A stretch of 64,000 nt of DNA, from NCBI RefSeq assembly GCF_900099765.1, contig NZ_FNDX01000008.1:142852-206851 (forward strand), in the 5' to 3' direction. The DNA comes from Paenibacillus typhae. Lineage in GTDB: Bacteria > Bacillota > Bacilli > Paenibacillales > Paenibacillaceae. The position numbers and the translations under genes are program-made. Within the stretch, counting starts at the first letter, position 1. Each line of letters begins with the position of its first letter. Below, piece by piece: positions 16,926 through 26,581 of the stretch. Under the pieces are notes generated by a model. The model searched no databases. It worked only from the letters and a program-made list of their open reading frames with translations, and was not told the DNA's origin.

Positions 16926-18104
16926 TTACTTCAGCTCACCCTGCCGGTAAACCGGCAGTCTTGTAACCACAGTGAACGGCGCTCCGGCGCGCACCTCCAG
17001 CGTTCCCCCTACAAGGCTGGTACGCTCGTTCATCCCCTTCAGCCCCATTCCGCCGCCTGCGTGAAGCCTGCGCAGCTGATCCTCCTCCGGCAGGAGCCCG
17101 TTGTTGCCGACCTCCATAACAACCTCACGCTCGCTATAGAAAACAGAGATCCAGACAACCGTCGCTTTTCCGTGCCGCAAAGCATTGGTTAGCGCCTCCC
17201 GGGCATTTTTGTAGAGTACCACCTGCATGCTCGGATAGAGCGGATAGGCATAGCCCTCCACCTGATATGAGGTTTCAATGCCGGTATCCCGGCCGGTCTC
17301 CTCCAGCAGCCGGTCCAGGGCGTAGGCCCCCTCAAGCTGGGGTGCATGGTTAACCTGCCGCAGGGCAGTCCGCATATCGTCCATGCTGGCGGCGAGCTGG
17401 TCACGGATCTGGCCCATCATGCCCATGCCTGCTTCAGGTGAGCCCGGCAGGGTATGGATGGCAGCTTCGACCATCATTTTGACCCGGATCAGGCGGTGGC
17501 CGATGTCATCATGCAGCTGCCGCGAGATTCTTACCCGCTCCTCTGCCTGCGCCGCGTTCTCCACCTGGGAAGCGAACTGCAGCAGCCGGCTGCGGGCCTC
17601 GTCCAGCTCAAAATGCTTTTTGCGCAGCTCGTCATACAGGAACAGGGTATCTTCCCGGCCGCGTCCCGCCCGGCGCAGCAGCTCGTTCAGCCCGGCGGCC
17701 AGCAGGAAGGTGAGATTCATATAGATCAGATACTGAAGGGCTAAAGGGCTGAAGGCGGCGTTCAGCGCGATCAGATGGAGACCAGTCAGCAGGACAGGCA
17801 ACGCTTTGGACTGCAGCCGAGAATAGCAGAGCAGCGCCGAAACTGCCGGAAAAATCATCAGCAGCCCGTACTCCCGGCACATCCAGGCACTGTATAGCAG
17901 CTCAAGAGTAACGGCCAGCGCAGGGAAAGGCTTCGGCAGCCGTGCGGCGGCAGTTGCCAGCAGCAGCTGCATCAGAAAATAGAAGGTGAACAGGCCGTAG
18001 TCCGGATAATCATAGACATATACGGAGAGCACGGCCGGAATAATGAGCAGGCCGTAGCGGAGGATACGCAGTTCTCTGGTCAAGTCATTCATCCTTTGAA
18101 TCAT
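16926..18104 (-). CDS. Membrane sensor histidine kinase (HisKA_3), LnrJ-like
   Basis: This 392-residue sensor has four to five hydrophobic segments in residues 17-142 with almost no extracellular loops, so it probably senses a ligand in the membrane or through the partner exporter. A coiled-coil linker follows. The phospho-acceptor is His198 in ISRQLHDDIGHR. The ATPase domain carries NAREALTNALRHG (N box) and GGGMGLKGMNER (G box). The start is uncertain: ATG 18104 has no clear ribosome binding site, while TTG at about 18083 lies 7-8 bases after AAAGGA. The layout matches LnrJ-type kinases that detect polyene-like antibiotics. Confidence 0.88.
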   Translation of the reverse strand: MIQRMNDLTRELRILRYGLLIIPAVLSVYVYDYPDYGLFTFYFLMQLLLATAAARLPKPFPALAVTLELLYSAWMCREYGLLMIFPAVSALLCYSRLQSKALPVLLTGLHLIALNAAFSPLALQYLIYMNLTFLLAAGLNELLRRAGRGREDTLFLYDELRKKHFELDEARSRLLQFASQVENAAQAEERVRISRQLHDDIGHRLIRVKMMVEAAIHTLPGSPEAGMGMMGQIRDQLAASMDDMRTALRQVNHAPQLEGAYALDRLLEETGRDTGIETSYQVEGYAYPLYPSMQVVLYKNAREALTNALRHGKATVVWISVFYSEREVVMEVGNNGLLPEEDQLRRLHAGGGMGLKGMNERTSLVGGTLEVRAGAPFTVVTRLPVYRQGELK

Positions 18105-18162
18105 AATATAAGGCCTTAAGAATCTATATTCATCTTAGCACACCCGGCTCCCTGTTCAGGAG

Positions 18163-18228
18163 ATGACTTTAGTCACCACCAGCTCATGACTTAGCGTACC
18201 TCCGGCGGAACGCTCCATGCGCTACAAT
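18163..18228 (+). promoter_or_regulatory. Candidate activator sites and promoter of the lnrLMN-like operon
   Basis: ATGACTTTAGTCA (18163-18175) contains an ACT-TT-AGT dyad, the type of site bound by VraR/LiaR-group NarL regulators. A second ATGACTTAG begins at 18186, 23 bases on. A good -10 TACAAT (18223-18228) has no -35 hexamer at 17 bases, as in activator-dependent promoters. The two sites would be centred about -65 and -45 from the expected start of transcription. Binding by the adjacent regulator is inferred. Confidence 0.45.
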
Positions 18229-18266
18229 GAAACCATAGAAGCGATAAGAACAGGAGAGATGAGCGG

Positions 18267-19202
18267 ATGACTCTTGCAGTGCTCAGTGATGTTGTTAAAC
18301 GGTATGATCAGAAGCTTACGGTGGACCATGTAAATGTCAATATTGAAGAGGGAGAAATCTTCGGGCTGCTCGGGCCGAACGGAGCGGGAAAAAGCACCAC
18401 CATCAGCATGATCTGCGGCCTGCTCAAATATGATTCCGGTGAGATCCGGATCGACGGCATATCCGTGAAGGAGCATCCGATTGAGGTGAAAAGGCGGATC
18501 GGGCTCGTTCCCCAGGATCTGGCGCTGTATGCAAACATGACGGCTGCGGAAAATGTACGCTTCTTCGGCAAGCTGTACGGGCTGAGGGGCAGTCTGCTCA
18601 AGGAACGTACGGAGGAGGCGCTTGCTTTTACCGGACTAAGTGACCGGGCCAAAGAGAAGCCGTCAACCTTCTCGGGAGGGATGAAGCGGCGCCTGAATAT
18701 CGCCTGTGCAATCATGCACCGGCCGAAGCTGATTATTATGGATGAGCCGACCGTCGGCATTGATCCGCAGTCGCGCAATCATATTCTGGAGTCGGTCAAG
18801 GCGCTGAACAGGCTCGGTTCGACGATCATCTACACCAGCCATTACATGGAAGAGGTTGCGGCAATCTGCGACCGGGTAGCGATTATGGATAAAGGGCATA
18901 TCATCGCCTGCGGCACCGAAAAGGAGCTGCGTGAACGGGTCGCCCATGAAGAAAAGATCGTCGTGAAAGCAACCAACATCACACCGGGACTAATCAGCGA
19001 GCTGGGCAAGCATCCGCGGATCAACCGTGTAGAGGTTGTAGAGGATGCGGTTGAGCTGTATCTGCCTTCTTCGCAGAGTGAGCTTCAGGATATCTTATTT
19101 ATTTTTTCCAGGCATGAAGGAAGCATTGTATCCCTGCATATCGAAGAGCCGGATCTGGAGACGCTGTTCCTCAGCCTGACCGGCCGGACCCTGCGGGACT
19201 GA
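18267..19202 (+). CDS. ABC exporter ATP-binding protein, LnrL-like
   Basis: This is the ATPase of an ABC-2 type exporter. The 311 residues include Walker A GPNGAGKST (about 38-46), the signature FSGGMKRRL, Walker B LIIMDEPTVGIDPQS and a C-terminal regulatory extension of about 90 residues. The size and two following permease genes match B. subtilis LnrLMN, which exports linearmycins and related polyenes from the membrane. Ribosome binding site AGGAGAGATGAG precedes the ATG. A 20-base gap separates it from the first permease. Confidence 0.9.
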   Translation: MTLAVLSDVVKRYDQKLTVDHVNVNIEEGEIFGLLGPNGAGKSTTISMICGLLKYDSGEIRIDGISVKEHPIEVKRRIGLVPQDLALYANMTAAENVRFFGKLYGLRGSLLKERTEEALAFTGLSDRAKEKPSTFSGGMKRRLNIACAIMHRPKLIIMDEPTVGIDPQSRNHILESVKALNRLGSTIIYTSHYMEEVAAICDRVAIMDKGHIIACGTEKELRERVAHEEKIVVKATNITPGLISELGKHPRINRVEVVEDAVELYLPSSQSELQDILFIFSRHEGSIVSLHIEEPDLETLFLSLTGRTLRD

Positions 19203-19222
19203 GGAAGGAGCTGCAAAAGGAT

Positions 19223-20392
19223 ATGAATATCTGGACTATTATGACCTATGAGCTGCGCCGGCAGCTGCGTTCACGTACCTGGCTGCTGAATATGATTCTG
19301 CTGCCGGTGGTGCTGATTTTCCTGCTGGGAGCTTCGCTCTCCGGAGTAGTCGGGGTTGAGGGCGCAGAGACTGTAAATCAGGTGAAGGTTGCTATTGTAG
19401 ATACGGCAGCTGCAGCCCCGGCGAAATCAGCCGCGCTGGATGCTTTTGTGAAATCGGATGAGGTTAAGGATTATATCAGCCCGTTTGAGGTGCAGACCCG
19501 CGAGGAAGCGGAAAGCGGACTCCGTACGGGAAAATACGGCTATGCGGTCATAGTGCCGCAGGGATTCGACAGTGAAATCCAAAGCGGCGGCCAGGCGGAG
19601 CTTGAGCTGATCCTCGGTAAAAACCATAGTGACAATACCACCGCAGGCACAGTGTTCGACAACTTTCTCAGCGAAATCAATTATAAGCAGGCGGCAGCCA
19701 TGACGCTGGGGCCTGAGGCGCTGACAGCAGCCATACCGGCGATGGCGGATCAGCCTGCAGTGCAGCTTGGCAATCTCAATAACGGAGGAAAAACCTATAC
19801 AGCCTCCCAGTTCTACGCGGCGTCTATGCTGCTGATGTTCCTTCTATACAGTGGACTTACAGTTACCAGCTCTCTTTTTAGCGAAAAGGATAATCATACG
19901 TTATTCCGGATTCATTCCATGCCGGTCAAAGGCTCGCAGCTGTTCATCGGCAAAATGCTGGGTGTCGGCGTCATTACGATGCTGCAATGTGCGGCGATTA
20001 TTATTTTTACCAACCTGCTGTTCGGAGTGTATTGGGGGAACCGCCCGTGGCTGCTGATACTGTTCTGTCTGCTGATGATCATTGCTTCGATGACGTTCTC
20101 GATTCTTGTCTGCATGTTCAGTAAAACAAGTGCAACCGCTACGAATATCGTTAATATTGTAACGGTCGGAATGACCTTCCTCAGCGGGGGCATGGCTCCC
20201 CTGCCGGATTCATGGGTGAACAGTGTCGGGGCGTTTACGATTAACCACTGGGAGCTGCAGGCGATCATCCGTATGATGCTGCATTCGGGCTTCGGGCAGA
20301 TCCTGCCGAACCTGCTGGTGATGTCGGCAATGTGCCTTGTTCTGATCGGCGGAGTGGTCTTCACATACCGGAAGGTGGGTTATCATGAGTAA
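19223..20392 (+). CDS. ABC-2 permease, LnrM-like
   Basis: This is the first permease of the exporter, with 389 residues. It shows the ABC-2 plan with one N-terminal transmembrane helix (around residues 20-42), an extracellular domain of about 150 residues, then five hydrophobic segments from about residue 195 (MLLMFLLYSGLTVTSSLFSEK; LSGGMAPLP before the last pair). It overlaps the second permease by 8 bases, so the two are probably coupled and form a heterodimer. The substrate cannot be read from the sequence; the linearmycin parallel is from gene order. Confidence 0.87.
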   Translation: MNIWTIMTYELRRQLRSRTWLLNMILLPVVLIFLLGASLSGVVGVEGAETVNQVKVAIVDTAAAAPAKSAALDAFVKSDEVKDYISPFEVQTREEAESGLRTGKYGYAVIVPQGFDSEIQSGGQAELELILGKNHSDNTTAGTVFDNFLSEINYKQAAAMTLGPEALTAAIPAMADQPAVQLGNLNNGGKTYTASQFYAASMLLMFLLYSGLTVTSSLFSEKDNHTLFRIHSMPVKGSQLFIGKMLGVGVITMLQCAAIIIFTNLLFGVYWGNRPWLLILFCLLMIIASMTFSILVCMFSKTSATATNIVNIVTVGMTFLSGGMAPLPDSWVNSVGAFTINHWELQAIIRMMLHSGFGQILPNLLVMSAMCLVLIGGVVFTYRKVGYHE

Positions 20393-21542
20393 TATCTGGA
20401 CAATCGGCTGGAATATGGTCAAACGGACGATCGGCTCCCGTAAAGGGCTGATGCTGTATATTGTGCTGCCCGGTATTGTAGTTGCGGGGATTATTTCCAT
20501 CACTGGAGGCATTGATAACAGCTCAAAGGCGACCTTGCTCTATACCAATCTGGACAACGGGGCGGGAGGCAGACATCTGCTGGCAGAGCTCAGGAGCTCA
20601 GGAGATTACGAGCTGGCAGAGAGCCCCGGCGAACAGGAAATGAAAGAAAGCGTGATCGGCCAGGACGGGATTGCCGGCCTGCTGATTCCGCGGGATTATA
20701 CCGCACAGCTTCTGGAGGGTAAGCAGCCGCAGCTGACGGTATACGAGCTGAAGATAACGGAGGACTCGGTTCTGCTAAAAATGAAAGCCGCCGCCATAGC
20801 CAGGCAGATGCTGGTTACCGCAGCAACGGTAAAGGAGAGCGGGACCGGTGATCCGCTCGGTCAGTTTGCCGCCATTCTGCAGCAGGCCGAGCGGCACAAT
20901 GCCGGAAGTGTGCGGACGGATTATGACCTGTACCCCAGACAGACACTGGGGGTTATAACCGGAATGACACTGATGTTCCTGATGGGTCTGGTGACAAGTG
21001 CAGTTAATCAGGTTATTGATGACCGCAAAGGCCGGACAATGATGCGGATGTATAGCGCACCGGTCCGCGCCTATGAAATTGCGCTGGGCAACTTTTTCGG
21101 CAGCTTTCTGGTCGGCATTATCCAGATTGCCGTTGTCCTCGTCCTTGGCAAATGGGTGCTGCGCTACGACTATGAAATTCCGATGTATCTGTACTTCCTG
21201 GTGCTGGCCGCATTTATGCTTGTCTCGATGGGCATCGCCGGCACAGTGGCCGGCCTGATCCGCAATCCGCGCAATGCGGGAATGCTGAACGCGCTCATTC
21301 TTACACCGACCTGCATGCTGGGCGGATGCTTCTGGCCGCTGTCCATTATGCCGGAATACATGCAGAAGGCGGCCAATTTCACACCGCAGAAATGGGCTAT
21401 CCAGGCGGTGGATATTGCGGCTACGGGCGGCGGCTGGAACGAGCTGTGGCTGCCCTTTGCGGTCCTTGGCCTGATGGCGGCCATTCTGCTCGCACTCGGT
21501 TCGGCAACGCTGCGTCCGAATGAAGCGGGAATCAGCGCCTGA
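20385..21542 (+). CDS. ABC-2 permease, LnrN-like
   Basis: This second permease has 385 residues and the same one-plus-five transmembrane plan as its neighbour. Key features are TM1 near residues 22-42, a large loop to about 180, then MTLMFLMGLVTSAVNQVIDDRKG and the LGGCFWPLSIMPEYMQ motif before the last helices, typical of ABC-2 permeases. A terminator lies about 70 bases after the stop, closing the three-gene operon. Confidence 0.87.
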   Translation: MSNIWTIGWNMVKRTIGSRKGLMLYIVLPGIVVAGIISITGGIDNSSKATLLYTNLDNGAGGRHLLAELRSSGDYELAESPGEQEMKESVIGQDGIAGLLIPRDYTAQLLEGKQPQLTVYELKITEDSVLLKMKAAAIARQMLVTAATVKESGTGDPLGQFAAILQQAERHNAGSVRTDYDLYPRQTLGVITGMTLMFLMGLVTSAVNQVIDDRKGRTMMRMYSAPVRAYEIALGNFFGSFLVGIIQIAVVLVLGKWVLRYDYEIPMYLYFLVLAAFMLVSMGIAGTVAGLIRNPRNAGMLNALILTPTCMLGGCFWPLSIMPEYMQKAANFTPQKWAIQAVDIAATGGGWNELWLPFAVLGLMAAILLALGSATLRPNEAGISA

Positions 21543-21851
21543 TGGCGGTTGTTTCTGACCCGGGCGAGCAGCTATTCCCCATAAGCGGAGTTCCGGACAA
21601 GATTTCTGTAAGTCCCTCTGTGTATGCAGAGGGGCTTTTTGCGCCTTATTCGCTTAGATAGCCTGCTCCCTCTGCCTTCCTATGTCCAGGGAGTGAGACA
21701 CGCTCCGTCTTGAGACTGGGCCGCAAACCAGCCGCCGGGCGGTTTTGGCATCCTTTTAAAGACACTACACTAAAGCAAGAAAGCAGCTCATACATAAGGG
21801 ACGCAGGCATAAGGCTTCTCAAATCAGAAGAGTGGAAGGGGTACAGGAACA
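21543..21851. other. Intergenic region between the ABC operon and the RND gene
   Basis: These 309 bases hold the operon terminator (21611-21641) and then about 200 bases leading to the RND gene. No coding frame with a ribosome binding site was seen. A promoter for the RND gene should lie here, but no hexamer pair stands out. Confidence 0.5.
21611..21641 (+). terminator. Terminator of the lnrLMN-like operon
   Basis: AGTCCCTCTG pairs with CAGAGGGGCT (10 bp, one G-T) around TGTATG, followed by TTTT. Confidence 0.82.
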
Positions 21852-24800
21852 ATGACTTGGTTTACAAAATGGTCCTTCGGCAATAAAGGGGCAGTAGGTC
21901 TTCTCGTCGTAATGGCGCTTGTAGTGGGGATGCTGAGTTATACCACGCTGCCAATGGAATTTATGCCGGAGGCTGACAATCCGCAGGTGACCGTTACGGT
22001 GCTGGGTCCGGGCCAGGATGCGCATTCGATGGAAAGTATGGTTACGAAGCCGATCGAGGCGGCAACCGCTGCCTTGAAAGGTAAAACCGGACAGATGTCC
22101 ACCTCGGGGGACGGGTATGCGAAGGTGGATCTTTATTTTGACGGAAAAAGCGATATGAAGGAGGCCTCACAGGAAGTTGAAAAGGCGGTCGGTGCGCTGC
22201 AATTTCCGGAAGGGGTAATGGATCCTTTCATTGTGCAGCTGAACACTTCCATGATTCCGGTCGCTCAGACAACATTATCCTTCGAGGACGGGCTGACCAA
22301 GGAGAATCTTGAGGTTGCCGAGAATACGATTATTCCTCAGCTGCAAAAGATAGACGGCGTAGCCAGTGTAGCGCTCTACGGCAAAACCAGTCCGCAGGTG
22401 AATGTGAAGCTGGACCCGCAGGCGATGGCTGCAAAGGGCATCTCCACTGCACAGGTATTGGGATTGCTCCAGGGCCGCAGCGTATCGGCTTCTATCGGGG
22501 AGCAGACGATCGGCGGGCAGACGGGGAATGTAAATGTTACGTCCTCCATAGACAGCCTGGACACGTTAAAGAGTCTTCCGTTAGCCGCCGGCGTAACGCT
22601 GCAGGATATTGCTGCGGTTACGGTAAAAGCGGATCAGGAGAGCGTAAGCCGCTCCAACGGCAAGGATGTGCTGTTCGCGATTATTACCAAGGAAGCCGGG
22701 GCGAATGCGGTTGATGTCGGTGAGAAGGTGCGGGACGCCGCGGATGAGATCAATAAAAGTGTGCCGGGTGCCGAGCTTTCCGTTATCTTCAGCACCTCTG
22801 ACATGGTCGTCACCTCGGTCAACAGCATGATGCGTGAGGTGCTGCTGGGAGCCTTGTTCGCTACAGTTGTCATTCTGCTGTTCCTGCGCAACATCCGGGC
22901 TACACTGATAACGGCAGTATCTATTCCGCTGTCTCTAGCTGTGACGCTGTATCTGCTCAAGATTTCCGGCATCACGCTGAACATTGTTACTCTCGGCGGT
23001 GTTGCCGTTGCGGTAGGACGGCTGGTCGACGACAGCATCGTTGTAATTGAGAATATATACCGCCGGCTGCAAAAGGAGCCGCTGTCCCGTGATATGGTAA
23101 TCAGCGCAACTGGTGAGGTCGCCAGAGCCATCACCACATCGACGATTGCCACCGTTGCGGTGTTCCTGCCGATGGGTCTGCTGCGCGGAAGCCTGCAGGA
23201 TTTCCTGCTTCCGTTTGCGCTGACGGTAACCTATTCGCTGCTGACCTCGCTGGTTGTAGCCCTAACGGTCGTGCCGCTGCTGAGCGCATGGCTGTTGCGC
23301 GGAACATCCATGAAGGAGCATGAGCCTGCCAAGTGGTTTTCCCGCTTCCTCGACTGGAATCTGCACCGCAAGTGGATTACGCTGACGGCAGGCCTGGTGC
23401 TGCTTGCCGGCTCCATCGCCGCTTACGTTGCCATGCCCAAGGGGGCGCTTGATGCAGCGGATGCCAGTATGGTCAGCGTCCAGCTCGTATACCCGAATGA
23501 TGTGCCGGTAGCCGAGGTGCTGGAGAAGGGCAAACAGCTGGAACAGGAGATGATCAGCCGGCCCGAGGCAGAGACAGTTGTTATGCAATCCGGGAATAGT
23601 GCCGATATGGCCAGATGGGGGACAGTGAGCTCGCTGACTCAGGTAGACTACACTGTGCTGATGAAGGAGGATGCCGACGCCCAGCAGTTCCTCGATCATG
23701 TCCGCGGTCTGCAGGACAGCTATGAAGGAGCCACACTAACGGCAAATGAAGCCAGTATGATGGGATCTGCTTCTACAAGTGAGTATGTGGATATTTCCGG
23801 TGATAACCTTGCGGCAATCCGGACGGTTGCGGAAGAAGCGATTGTTAAGATCGAGGCTGTAGACGGTGTACAAAAAGTCAGCAGCAATATGGAGGATACG
23901 AAGCCGGTATTTGCCTTCAACGTTGATCCTGCAGCAGCAAATGCCCAGGAAATCTCCATGCAGCTTGCAGCCATGCTTAATCCGGTTCCGCTAGGCCAGA
24001 TCGAGCTTGAAGGCTCACCGGCGGCGGTTATGCTGGAGCCGGTGCTGCAGCCGCAGTCACAGGAGGACCTCAAGCAGATTACGGTAATGACCTCCGGAGG
24101 GCCTCAGCCGCTCTCGGCTGTGGCTTCGCTTGAAGTAACGGAGCAGCCTGCGATGCTCTACCATAAGGACGGCAAGCCTTATGTGCGGATTACTGCAGAG
24201 GTGGATGCGAAGAAGGTGTCGGCAATCGGGGCAGAGATCAAAAAGCAGACGGACGGTCTTACCCTGCCGGAAGGCGTAACCCTGTTTGCCGGGGGAGCCT
24301 CTGCTGATCAGGCCGGCGACTTCGGCGACCTTGGGATAACAGCTCTGATCTCGATCGGTCTGGTCTACCTGATCATGGTGCTGACCTTCAAGACACTGCG
24401 TGCCCCGCTGGCGATCATGTTCTCGCTGCCGCTGGCGGCAATCGGAGCCATTGTGGCCTTGATCATCTCGGGCATAACGCCTGACTTTACCGCACTGTTC
24501 GGTGCCCTGATGCTTATAGGTATTGTTGTTACTAATGCGGTTGTGCTGATAGACCGGATCAAGCAGAATGAAGAGCATATGACCATCCGTGCAGCCATTC
24601 TTGAAGCGGCGGGAACACGGATGCGGCCGATTCTGATGACTGCGATTGCCACCGTCTGCGCCATGCTGCCGCTTCTGTTCGGACATTCCGAGCAGGGCAG
24701 CATCGTCTCCCAGAGCCTGGCGATTGTCGTAATCGGCGGCCTGACCGCAGCAACCGTTCTGACGCTGCTGGTTGTACCGGCGGTATATGAACTGCTGTAT

Positions 24801-24860
24801 TTCCGCAGATCGGCTAAGGAGCGGAAGGAAGCGGGAACAAGGGCTGAAGCAGCGTTATAA
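21852..24860 (+). CDS. RND-family efflux transporter, SwrC/AcrB-like
   Basis: This is a proton-driven efflux pump of 1002 residues. It has the internal two-fold layout of the family: TM1 (about 13-32), a large extracytoplasmic loop, TM2-6 from about 330, TM7 near 515-535, a second loop, then TM8-12 to the end. Proton-relay acidic residues are visible in GRLVDDSIVVIENIYR. Gram-positive members such as SwrC (surfactin tolerance and swarming in B. subtilis) work without an outer-membrane channel, and no adaptor gene is adjacent here. The gene stands alone with its own terminator. The substrate is unknown. Confidence 0.92.
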   Translation: MTWFTKWSFGNKGAVGLLVVMALVVGMLSYTTLPMEFMPEADNPQVTVTVLGPGQDAHSMESMVTKPIEAATAALKGKTGQMSTSGDGYAKVDLYFDGKSDMKEASQEVEKAVGALQFPEGVMDPFIVQLNTSMIPVAQTTLSFEDGLTKENLEVAENTIIPQLQKIDGVASVALYGKTSPQVNVKLDPQAMAAKGISTAQVLGLLQGRSVSASIGEQTIGGQTGNVNVTSSIDSLDTLKSLPLAAGVTLQDIAAVTVKADQESVSRSNGKDVLFAIITKEAGANAVDVGEKVRDAADEINKSVPGAELSVIFSTSDMVVTSVNSMMREVLLGALFATVVILLFLRNIRATLITAVSIPLSLAVTLYLLKISGITLNIVTLGGVAVAVGRLVDDSIVVIENIYRRLQKEPLSRDMVISATGEVARAITTSTIATVAVFLPMGLLRGSLQDFLLPFALTVTYSLLTSLVVALTVVPLLSAWLLRGTSMKEHEPAKWFSRFLDWNLHRKWITLTAGLVLLAGSIAAYVAMPKGALDAADASMVSVQLVYPNDVPVAEVLEKGKQLEQEMISRPEAETVVMQSGNSADMARWGTVSSLTQVDYTVLMKEDADAQQFLDHVRGLQDSYEGATLTANEASMMGSASTSEYVDISGDNLAAIRTVAEEAIVKIEAVDGVQKVSSNMEDTKPVFAFNVDPAAANAQEISMQLAAMLNPVPLGQIELEGSPAAVMLEPVLQPQSQEDLKQITVMTSGGPQPLSAVASLEVTEQPAMLYHKDGKPYVRITAEVDAKKVSAIGAEIKKQTDGLTLPEGVTLFAGGASADQAGDFGDLGITALISIGLVYLIMVLTFKTLRAPLAIMFSLPLAAIGAIVALIISGITPDFTALFGALMLIGIVVTNAVVLIDRIKQNEEHMTIRAAILEAAGTRMRPILMTAIATVCAMLPLLFGHSEQGSIVSQSLAIVVIGGLTAATVLTLLVVPAVYELLYFRRSAKERKEAGTRAEAAL

Positions 24861-24881
24861 GGATGGCTGACTAAGAGGGTA

Positions 24882-24928
24882 TAAAAAGCAGGAGCCGTGC
24901 GGAATTCCGCATTGCTCCTGCTTTTTTT
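24882..24928. terminator. Bidirectional terminator between RND gene and ABC operon
   Basis: AAAAGCAGGAGC and TGCGG pair with CCGCA and GCTCCTGCTTTT around AATT; T7 follows on the plus strand and an A-run precedes it, serving the convergent minus-strand operon as well. Confidence 0.87.
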
Positions 24929-24935
24929 GGCTGAT

Positions 24936-25733
24936 TTAATTGCCCGTACTCTCATAACGTGACAGTCCGAAGCGGAAGATGCCGTACGCAGCGGCCATGC
25001 TTCCCAGTGCGGCTACCGGAGCCAACATCCACCAGCCGGACCAGCCGCTTTTGCCGAAAATATAAGTAGCCGGGTAGAAGCTGATAAAGGCGTAAGGCAG
25101 CACGGTAGATACAAATACGCGAACGGCCTGCGGAAAAAGCGACAGCGGATATTTGGCCAGATCAGCCAGATTGTGGACCATCAGCGGAAAGGCGTTGCCG
25201 GCATTTTTGATCCAGAAGGCGGCTGAATTGGCAGCCAGATTAATTGCTACGCGGATAATGACCGCGGTAATCAGCAGCAGGAGGATAATGAGGATTTTCC
25301 CCGGAGTCCAGTGCACATTTCCGTGAACGAGCGACTGCCCGATGATGACTCCGCCGATCAGCAGATTGCCGAGACCATTGATCCCGATCCCTGTGCAGAA
25401 GACCTGCAGCACAACTGGAACCGGCCGCAGCAGATAGCGGTCCATTTCGCCCAGATTAACCAGCCGGCTCATCCGCCAGGTGCCTTCAAAGAACAGGGAG
25501 CCGATCCCCTCCGTTACAAAAATCATCGCATACATAAACGTCACTTCCCAAAACTGCCAGCCGTTGATGTCAGGAATCCGGTCATAGATTACCCAGAGGA
25601 ACACAAAGCCGAGCACCTGCGTTAACGCAGCGGAACACATTAATATGTAGAAATCCTTATTATATTCGAGAATAGCTTTGAGCTGCTGCACGTACAGCCG
25701 CCTGTACAGATAGAACATCTGTGAAACCCGCAC
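24936..25733 (-). CDS. ABC-2 type permease (COG3694-like)
   Basis: This is the last gene of a three-gene exporter operon on the minus strand. The 265 residues are strongly hydrophobic with about six transmembrane segments. I recognise the pattern of the uncharacterised ABC permease pair COG4587/COG3694 (ALTQVLGFVFLWVIYDRIP early, GRMSRLVNLGEMDRYLLRP-like cytoplasmic loop). The GTG start at 25733 has AAAGGAGTGAG upstream. Relatives have been linked to export of toxic cations or drugs, but the substrate here is unknown. Confidence 0.8.
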   Translation of the reverse strand: MRVSQMFYLYRRLYVQQLKAILEYNKDFYILMCSAALTQVLGFVFLWVIYDRIPDINGWQFWEVTFMYAMIFVTEGIGSLFFEGTWRMSRLVNLGEMDRYLLRPVPVVLQVFCTGIGINGLGNLLIGGVIIGQSLVHGNVHWTPGKILIILLLLITAVIIRVAINLAANSAAFWIKNAGNAFPLMVHNLADLAKYPLSLFPQAVRVFVSTVLPYAFISFYPATYIFGKSGWSGWWMLAPVAALGSMAAAYGIFRFGLSRYESTGN

Positions 25734-25753
25734 CGGTTCTCACTCCTTTCACT

Positions 25754-26560
25754 CTAACCTCCATGAATCGTTACCTGGCGGACTGCCCAGTTCCACATCG
25801 CCTTGCCGGCGAACCACAGGACGAGTCCCCAAAAGGCCTGCAAAGCGATCAGATTCAGACTTTCGGCCGTACCGGCCTGCTGCAGAAAGATCATCGTCGG
25901 CGTGTGGATGATGCTCTGAAAGGGCAGCCACAAAGCGAGCCGCTCCAGCCAGTCCGGGAAAAAAGCCAGCGGCACAAGCGCACCGGACAGCAGGTTGGTA
26001 ACGGCAATCCGTGTCCAGACGATGCCCAGCGATCCTGTTGACCAGAAGCAGAGCAGGGCCGCCAGGTACACAACGCCGAATTTAACCAGGATTGCGCAAA
26101 TCAGGCTCAGGATAAACAGCACATAGACGAGCGGCGAATGCGGCAGGGTAATGCCGGACAGAAAGGAAGCAAAAAGCGTCAGCAGAACCGCGCTCATTCC
26201 GCCCTCCAGCAGACTGGCCCCCAGCGTCTCCGAGAAGCGTGCACTTTGAAAGTCAAGCGGCTTCAGCAGATCCATCGCTACGCTGCCGTCCAGGATTTTG
26301 CCGGAGATGGATGTCTCGGAATACCAGGAGAGCACAGAGTTGGCCAGAAAGGTGACCAGCAGGTAGGTCTTCATCTGATCCCAGCTATACCCGGCGACAT
26401 CGCTGCGGCCGCTGTAAATGCCCTGCCACAAAAAGTAGATCGCCAGCAGGTTCACGGTATTAGCCAAAAAGCCGATCACGTAGGAGGTCCGGTAGGCCAG
26501 CACATTTTGCAGGGAGCGGTTTGCGATGCTTCTGTATTTTTTTAGTGAAATGGCAGACAT
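25754..26560 (-). CDS. ABC-2 type permease (COG4587-like)
   Basis: This is the middle gene of the exporter operon. The 268 residues start MSAISLKKYRSIANRSL and have about six transmembrane segments, with the cytoplasmic motif GKILDGSVAMDLLKPLDF, the counterpart of the MDRYLLRP motif in the partner permease. This pairing indicates a heterodimeric membrane channel. AAGGAGGA lies about 11 bases before the ATG, slightly long spacing. It sits 20 bases upstream of the last gene. Confidence 0.82.
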   Translation of the reverse strand: MSAISLKKYRSIANRSLQNVLAYRTSYVIGFLANTVNLLAIYFLWQGIYSGRSDVAGYSWDQMKTYLLVTFLANSVLSWYSETSISGKILDGSVAMDLLKPLDFQSARFSETLGASLLEGGMSAVLLTLFASFLSGITLPHSPLVYVLFILSLICAILVKFGVVYLAALLCFWSTGSLGIVWTRIAVTNLLSGALVPLAFFPDWLERLALWLPFQSIIHTPTMIFLQQAGTAESLNLIALQAFWGLVLWFAGKAMWNWAVRQVTIHGG

Positions 26561-26581
26561 GGCTGTGAGGGTCCTCCTTTC

